From: Vibrio diazotrophicus
GTDB lineage: Bacteria > Pseudomonadota > Gammaproteobacteria > Enterobacterales > Vibrionaceae
Reading direction: 5' to 3'
DNA length: 64,000 nucleotides
Assembly: GCF_038452265.1 (NCBI RefSeq)
Contig: NZ_CP151842.1
Span: 496,001-560,000 of the forward strand
Below are positions 60,678 to 64,000 of this stretch, in pieces. The notes below the pieces were generated by a model. It made no database searches. It saw nothing but the letters and a program-made list of their open reading frames with translations, and had not been told where the DNA came from. Made by a program: the position numbers and the translations under genes. How positions within the stretch are numbered: the stretch's first letter is position 1; every line of letters begins with the position of its first letter.

Positions 60678-61967
60678 TTAATTGGCGTAGAGTAACTGTC
60701 CATATCTGTCTAAACGTTTCAATCTAATTTCGGCATTAGCAATGAAAGTTTGCTTAGCTTTGCCTGTTAATGATTGAGATTGAGGCAATGACACTGTTCG
60801 TGGGTTTTTGTGAACACCATTGACCAAGAATTCGTAATGCAGGTGAGCACCTGTTACTCGACCAGTTCTGCCTAAAGTACCAATGACTTGCCCTTGTTTC
60901 ACTCTTTGCCCCGTTTTCACGGTTCGCTTAGTTAAATGCAGGTACTTGGTAATGTAGGTGTTGCTGTGACGGATAAATACATAATTCCCGTTGAACTGGT
61001 TGTAGCTCGATTTCTCCACCACACCATCGCCCGCGGCCCATATTGGTGTACCAATAGGTGCGACATAATCAGTACCTCGGTGAGCTTTCACCTGTCCTGT
61101 TACTGGGTGTAAACGGCTTGGGTTAAAGTTGGAAGACACCCGACGAAAATCAAGTGGTGAACGTAAGAAGGCTTTCTTCATTGCCCGACCGCTTGGATCG
61201 TAGTAGTTACCCGTGTTGTCATCGAGCACTGCGGTAAAGTTGGTACCTTGGTTGATGAAGGTTGCGGCGATGATATTTCCGCGATCAACCACTTCGCCTT
61301 CAACGATCTTTTCTTGATAGAGTAGCTTGAAACTGTCGCCAGAACGGATATCCAAAGCAAAGTCGATATCCCAACCAAATATTCCCGCCAACTCCATAAT
61401 TTGGTTCGCGCTTAAGCCTGCAGACATTGCTGCGTTCCAGAAGTTTGACGTAATTTCCGCTTCAGCATAGTTGTATTGGTAGAAGACTTCTTTCTTGTCT
61501 ATTTCCGAGGTGTAACCATTTTCAGATTGGGTTATCACAAAGGTTTCGTAAGCACTCAGTTTACGTTTCAGCTGAACCAACTCATTGTTGTCATTAAAGC
61601 CGAACTGCAATTCATCACCGGGACGTAAACGGCTTAGCTGATTATTAATCTCTTCGTTGCTAGACGTTAAGCTATACAGCTGCCTTGCAGTGAGTCCAAT
61701 TCGTTGGAACAGAACTGCTGCGCTTTCTCCAGAGCGAACTTTGTATTTTTCCCAGCGAAGAATCGCTGAAGGAAGAATCGTTGAGCCCGGAGAGAGAGCT
61801 TCACTATTAATAGCAAGAGGGTAGTGGCGACCTACCTGTAGTTTGTTTGGATTCTTTTGCAAAGACTCTGGGCTAGGCAAAAATAAAAGAGCAAAAACAA
61901 TCAGCGCACTGCATAACGCGATTAAAGTTCGATGAATCCATGGAAGACGAGTGAAAATAGAAAGCAT
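60678..61967 (-). CDS. M23 peptidoglycan endopeptidase (MepM/Shy family)
   Basis: DD-endopeptidase thought to cut peptide cross-links so the wall can grow. The 429-residue protein has an N-terminal membrane anchor (about residues 14-31), a LysM-like or OapA-like region (KYKVRSGESAAVLFQRIGL, about residues 73-91) and an inhibitory middle domain. The C-terminal M23 domain has zinc ligands His296 and Asp300 (HRGTD) and His377 in HLH (375-377). The layout matches E. coli MepM and V. cholerae ShyA/B/C. Which Shy protein it corresponds to I cannot tell from sequence alone. It is divergent from tyrS. Confidence 0.9.
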   Translation of the reverse strand: MLSIFTRLPWIHRTLIALCSALIVFALLFLPSPESLQKNPNKLQVGRHYPLAINSEALSPGSTILPSAILRWEKYKVRSGESAAVLFQRIGLTARQLYSLTSSNEEINNQLSRLRPGDELQFGFNDNNELVQLKRKLSAYETFVITQSENGYTSEIDKKEVFYQYNYAEAEITSNFWNAAMSAGLSANQIMELAGIFGWDIDFALDIRSGDSFKLLYQEKIVEGEVVDRGNIIAATFINQGTNFTAVLDDNTGNYYDPSGRAMKKAFLRSPLDFRRVSSNFNPSRLHPVTGQVKAHRGTDYVAPIGTPIWAAGDGVVEKSSYNQFNGNYVFIRHSNTYITKYLHLTKRTVKTGQRVKQGQVIGTLGRTGRVTGAHLHYEFLVNGVHKNPRTVSLPQSQSLTGKAKQTFIANAEIRLKRLDRYGQLLYAN

Positions 61968-62098
61968 ACTCGGAAGTCATTCAGTCAATAATTAATAAAA
62001 AATCCAGTTACGTAGTCTAACTGGTTTCAAAATGCATCGCTATTCAAGTAATATGTCGAACTATTAAATTTTTGCCAAATCTGTGGGAGTGAACAAGA

Positions 62099-63286
62099 AT
62101 GGCGAGTATTGAAGCGGCTTTAGCTGAAATTAAACGTGGTGTTGAGGAACTGATTCCTGAAGAAGAGCTGATTGCTAAGCTTAAAGAAGGCCGTCCTTTA
62201 CGTATCAAATTGGGTGCCGATCCAACAGCACCAGATATTCATTTAGGTCACACTGTGATTCTGAATAAGTTACGTACTTTCCAAGACTTAGGGCATGACG
62301 TTACTTTCCTTATCGGTGATTTTACGGGTATGGTCGGTGACCCAACGGGTAAAAATACTACTCGCCCACCGCTAACACGTGAAGACGTTCTACGTAACGC
62401 TGAAACGTACAAGCAGCAAGTGTTTAAGATCTTAGACCCTGCGAAAACTAAAATTCAGTTTAACTCTGAATGGTTATCTGAGCTTGGTGCAGAAGGTATG
62501 ATTCGTCTGGCTGCAAACCAAACGGTTGCTCGTATGCTAGAGCGTGATGACTTCAAGAAGCGTTATGCAGGCGGCCAGCCAATTGCTATTCATGAATTCA
62601 TGTACCCACTCCTACAAGGTTATGACTCAGTAGCGATGGAAACTGACGTTGAACTGGGTGGTACTGACCAAAAGTTCAACCTACTGATGGGACGTGAACT
62701 GCAAAAGTCTAGCGGTCAAAAACCTCAAGTTGTACTAATGATGCCACTATTAGTTGGTTTAGACGGTGAAAAGAAAATGTCTAAATCAGCCAATAACTAC
62801 ATTGGTATTAGTGAAGCTCCGAGTGAGATGTTCGGTAAGATCATGTCTATCTCTGACGATCTGATGTGGAGCTACTACGAGCTACTGTCATTCCGCCCTC
62901 TTGCTGAGCTTGAAAAACTGAAATCAGACGTAGCGAATGGCGCGAACCCTCGTGACGCTAAGATTCTTTTGGCTAAAGAGATCATTGCTCGTTTCCATAG
63001 TGAAGAAGATGCTGAAGCAGCAGAACAAGAGTTTATCAATCGTTTCCAAAAAGGTGCGATGCCAGATGAGATGCCAGAATTCGAATTTGAAGCTGGTATT
63101 GCAATCTCTAACCTACTTAAAGATGCTGGTCTTGTTAATTCAACATCCGATGCAATGCGAATGATCAAGCAAGGCGCGGCTAAGCAAGACGGTGAAAAAA
63201 TCGAAGATGCTAAGCTAGTTCCAACTGCGGGCACTTATGTTTACCAAGTTGGTAAGCGTAAATTTGCACGAGTAACTGTGAAGTAA
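62099..63286 (+). CDS. tyrS: Tyrosyl-tRNA synthetase (second bacterial type)
   Basis: Charges tRNA(Tyr). The 395-residue protein has the class I HIGH variant HLGH (in PDIHLGHT, near residues 43-46), KMSKS in GEKKMSKSANN and a C-terminal S4 RNA-binding domain (GLVNSTSDAMRMIKQGAAKQ). The N-terminus MASIEAALAEIKRGVEELIP is that of the H. influenzae type rather than E. coli TyrS. V. cholerae has two TyrS genes, so this may be the second copy. GGGAG precedes the ATG. It ends in a strong terminator shared with dacB. Confidence 0.95.
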   Translation: MASIEAALAEIKRGVEELIPEEELIAKLKEGRPLRIKLGADPTAPDIHLGHTVILNKLRTFQDLGHDVTFLIGDFTGMVGDPTGKNTTRPPLTREDVLRNAETYKQQVFKILDPAKTKIQFNSEWLSELGAEGMIRLAANQTVARMLERDDFKKRYAGGQPIAIHEFMYPLLQGYDSVAMETDVELGGTDQKFNLLMGRELQKSSGQKPQVVLMMPLLVGLDGEKKMSKSANNYIGISEAPSEMFGKIMSISDDLMWSYYELLSFRPLAELEKLKSDVANGANPRDAKILLAKEIIARFHSEEDAEAAEQEFINRFQKGAMPDEMPEFEFEAGIAISNLLKDAGLVNSTSDAMRMIKQGAAKQDGEKIEDAKLVPTAGTYVYQVGKRKFARVTVK

Positions 63287-63306
63287 TTTGCTGCATATCG
63301 AACATC

Positions 63307-63330
63307 AAAAAGCGCCGACAGGCGCTTTTT
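63307..63330. terminator. Bidirectional terminator between tyrS and dacB
   Basis: AAAAAGCGCC-GACA-GGCGCTTTTT between convergent genes. Confidence 0.92.
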
Positions 63331-63379
63331 GTGTTTTAAGGATACGTATGTTTAATCAACGCGCTTCTTAGCTCTAAAG

Positions 63380-64000
63380 CTATTTACTGAGCTCAACAAT
63401 TTGTCGATAAAAGCTTTTTTCAAACGTCACCAGAGGAGCTTCTACAGGGACTTCGTTTTCGACTTCTGGTGGGAAGTAATCCGTAACAAACTGGATGAAG
63501 ACAGCACTTGGTTTCCCTTTTTCATCTAAACCATATCCAGCCATATTGTGCGTTCCGTAGAGAGAGCCGCTCTTGGCTTTGATTCTTCCTTTAATCATCT
63601 CTTCTCGCATGCTACGGCGATACTGCAATGTCCCTGATTCTCCAGAACTCGGTAATAGGTTAATTAAACCTAAGGTTTTGTCGTGTTTCCAAATGTAATG
63701 CAGGATTTGAAGCATACTTGACGCTTGAAGCCGGTTATTACGTGATAAACCAGAGCCATCGACCAGTTGCTCATCTTTAAGAGAAATACCGGTCTGCTTG
63801 CTGATCACTTCCTTTATGGCTTCTGTACCGTTGTTAAAGCTACCTGCTTGTTGGTAATAATGTCTGCCTATAGATTTTGTTAACGTATCCGCTATCAGGT
63901 TGTCAGAATCTTTGAGCATGGTATCGAGCAGAACGGGCAGAGGTTCTGATTGATGAGTTGCGATGACTTTTCCTGTCTTTGGCATCTTTCCTATTTTTAT
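63380..64000 (-). CDS. dacB: D-alanyl-D-alanine carboxypeptidase/endopeptidase PBP4, C-terminal part
   Basis: Periplasmic class C penicillin-binding protein that trims or cuts peptidoglycan cross-links. The frame is open past the window edge at 64000 (no stop or start before it), so the ATG at 63985 is internal; about 206 residues are visible of a family of about 470. Active-site motifs seen: SxN as SDN in KDSDNLIADTLTKSIG, and KTG as KSG in AKSGSLYGTHNMAGY. The SxxK motif lies outside. DGSGLSRNNRLQASSMLQIL is typical of PBP4. tyrS is its neighbour in V. cholerae as well. Confidence 0.92.
   Translation of the reverse strand: MKIGKMPKTGKVIATHQSEPLPVLLDTMLKDSDNLIADTLTKSIGRHYYQQAGSFNNGTEAIKEVISKQTGISLKDEQLVDGSGLSRNNRLQASSMLQILHYIWKHDKTLGLINLLPSSGESGTLQYRRSMREEMIKGRIKAKSGSLYGTHNMAGYGLDEKGKPSAVFIQFVTDYFPPEVENEVPVEAPLVTFEKSFYRQIVELSK

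Noticed and set aside
63383..63985. Complete small protein starting at ATG 63985
   Set aside because: The frame stays open to the window edge and the sequence is the C-terminal part of PBP4, so the gene is cut by the window.
1..64000. tRNA, rRNA, CRISPR arrays, prophage, insertion sequences, integrases or toxin-antitoxin genes
   Set aside because: Looked for by eye in all gaps and found none; the window appears to be core chromosome, with the ERIC-like repeat the only dispersed element.

Overview
The window is chromosomal DNA of a Vibrio. The evidence is the gene content and order, not a database search. A HapR/LuxR/OpaR-type quorum-sensing master regulator sits between lpd and hpt, as I recall for V. 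parahaemolyticus, and a full chitin-oligosaccharide operon lies next to the hybrid sensor kinase ChiS. I see no phage, insertion sequence, CRISPR array, rRNA or tRNA. The species cannot be named from this.

Layout. (1) 1-5900: pyruvate dehydrogenase genes aceE (5' end outside the window), aceF and lpd. (2) 5979-10112: luxR/hapR-type regulator (-), hpt (+), beta-carbonic anhydrase can (-), and the two-gene ABC exporter yadG-yadH (+). (3) 10227-16226: a minus-strand block sfsA, dksA, gluQ, pcnB, folK, panB, panC, ordered much as in enteric bacteria. (4) 16301-28683 (+): hrpB-mrcB, a patatin/beta-barrel outer membrane protein, acnB, yacL and glnK-amtB. (5) 28826-32588 (+): fbpABC ferric iron importer behind a Fur-box-like site, then an ERIC-like intergenic repeat. 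(6) 47531 down to 32888 (-): chitin operon, running chitin-oligosaccharide binding protein, two permeases, two ATPases, GH9 glucosaminidase, glucosamine kinase, GH20 hexosaminidase, chitobiose phosphorylase and a phosphohexomutase. Its regulator chiS follows across a 0.8 kb gene-free stretch. (7) 51876-64000: rsmC, an AI-2E-family transporter, a 39-residue membrane peptide, hemL, erpA, an RND efflux pair, an M23 endopeptidase, tyrS and the 3' part of dacB.

How the genes work together. The chitin operon encodes import of (GlcNAc)n from the periplasm. Disaccharide is then split by phosphate (GH94) into GlcNAc-1-P and GlcNAc, and the mutase can feed GlcNAc-1-P on as GlcNAc-6-P. The GH9 enzyme and the GlcN kinase handle deacetylated units. 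ChiS senses the substrate-loaded binding protein.

The most informative non-coding signals are: a pair of 28-bp direct repeats 30 bp apart upstream of the binding-protein gene, candidate ChiS sites; a sigma-54 promoter with two NtrC-like dyads 51 bp apart upstream of glnK-amtB, one of them also the stem of the yacL terminator; a type-1 IscR-like site over the erpA promoter; an 11-nt Qrr sRNA pairing site in the luxR/hapR-type leader; and hairpins in every sizeable gap of the chitin operon. Most gene calls rest on recognisable family motifs. Regulatory sites rest on motif matching by eye.
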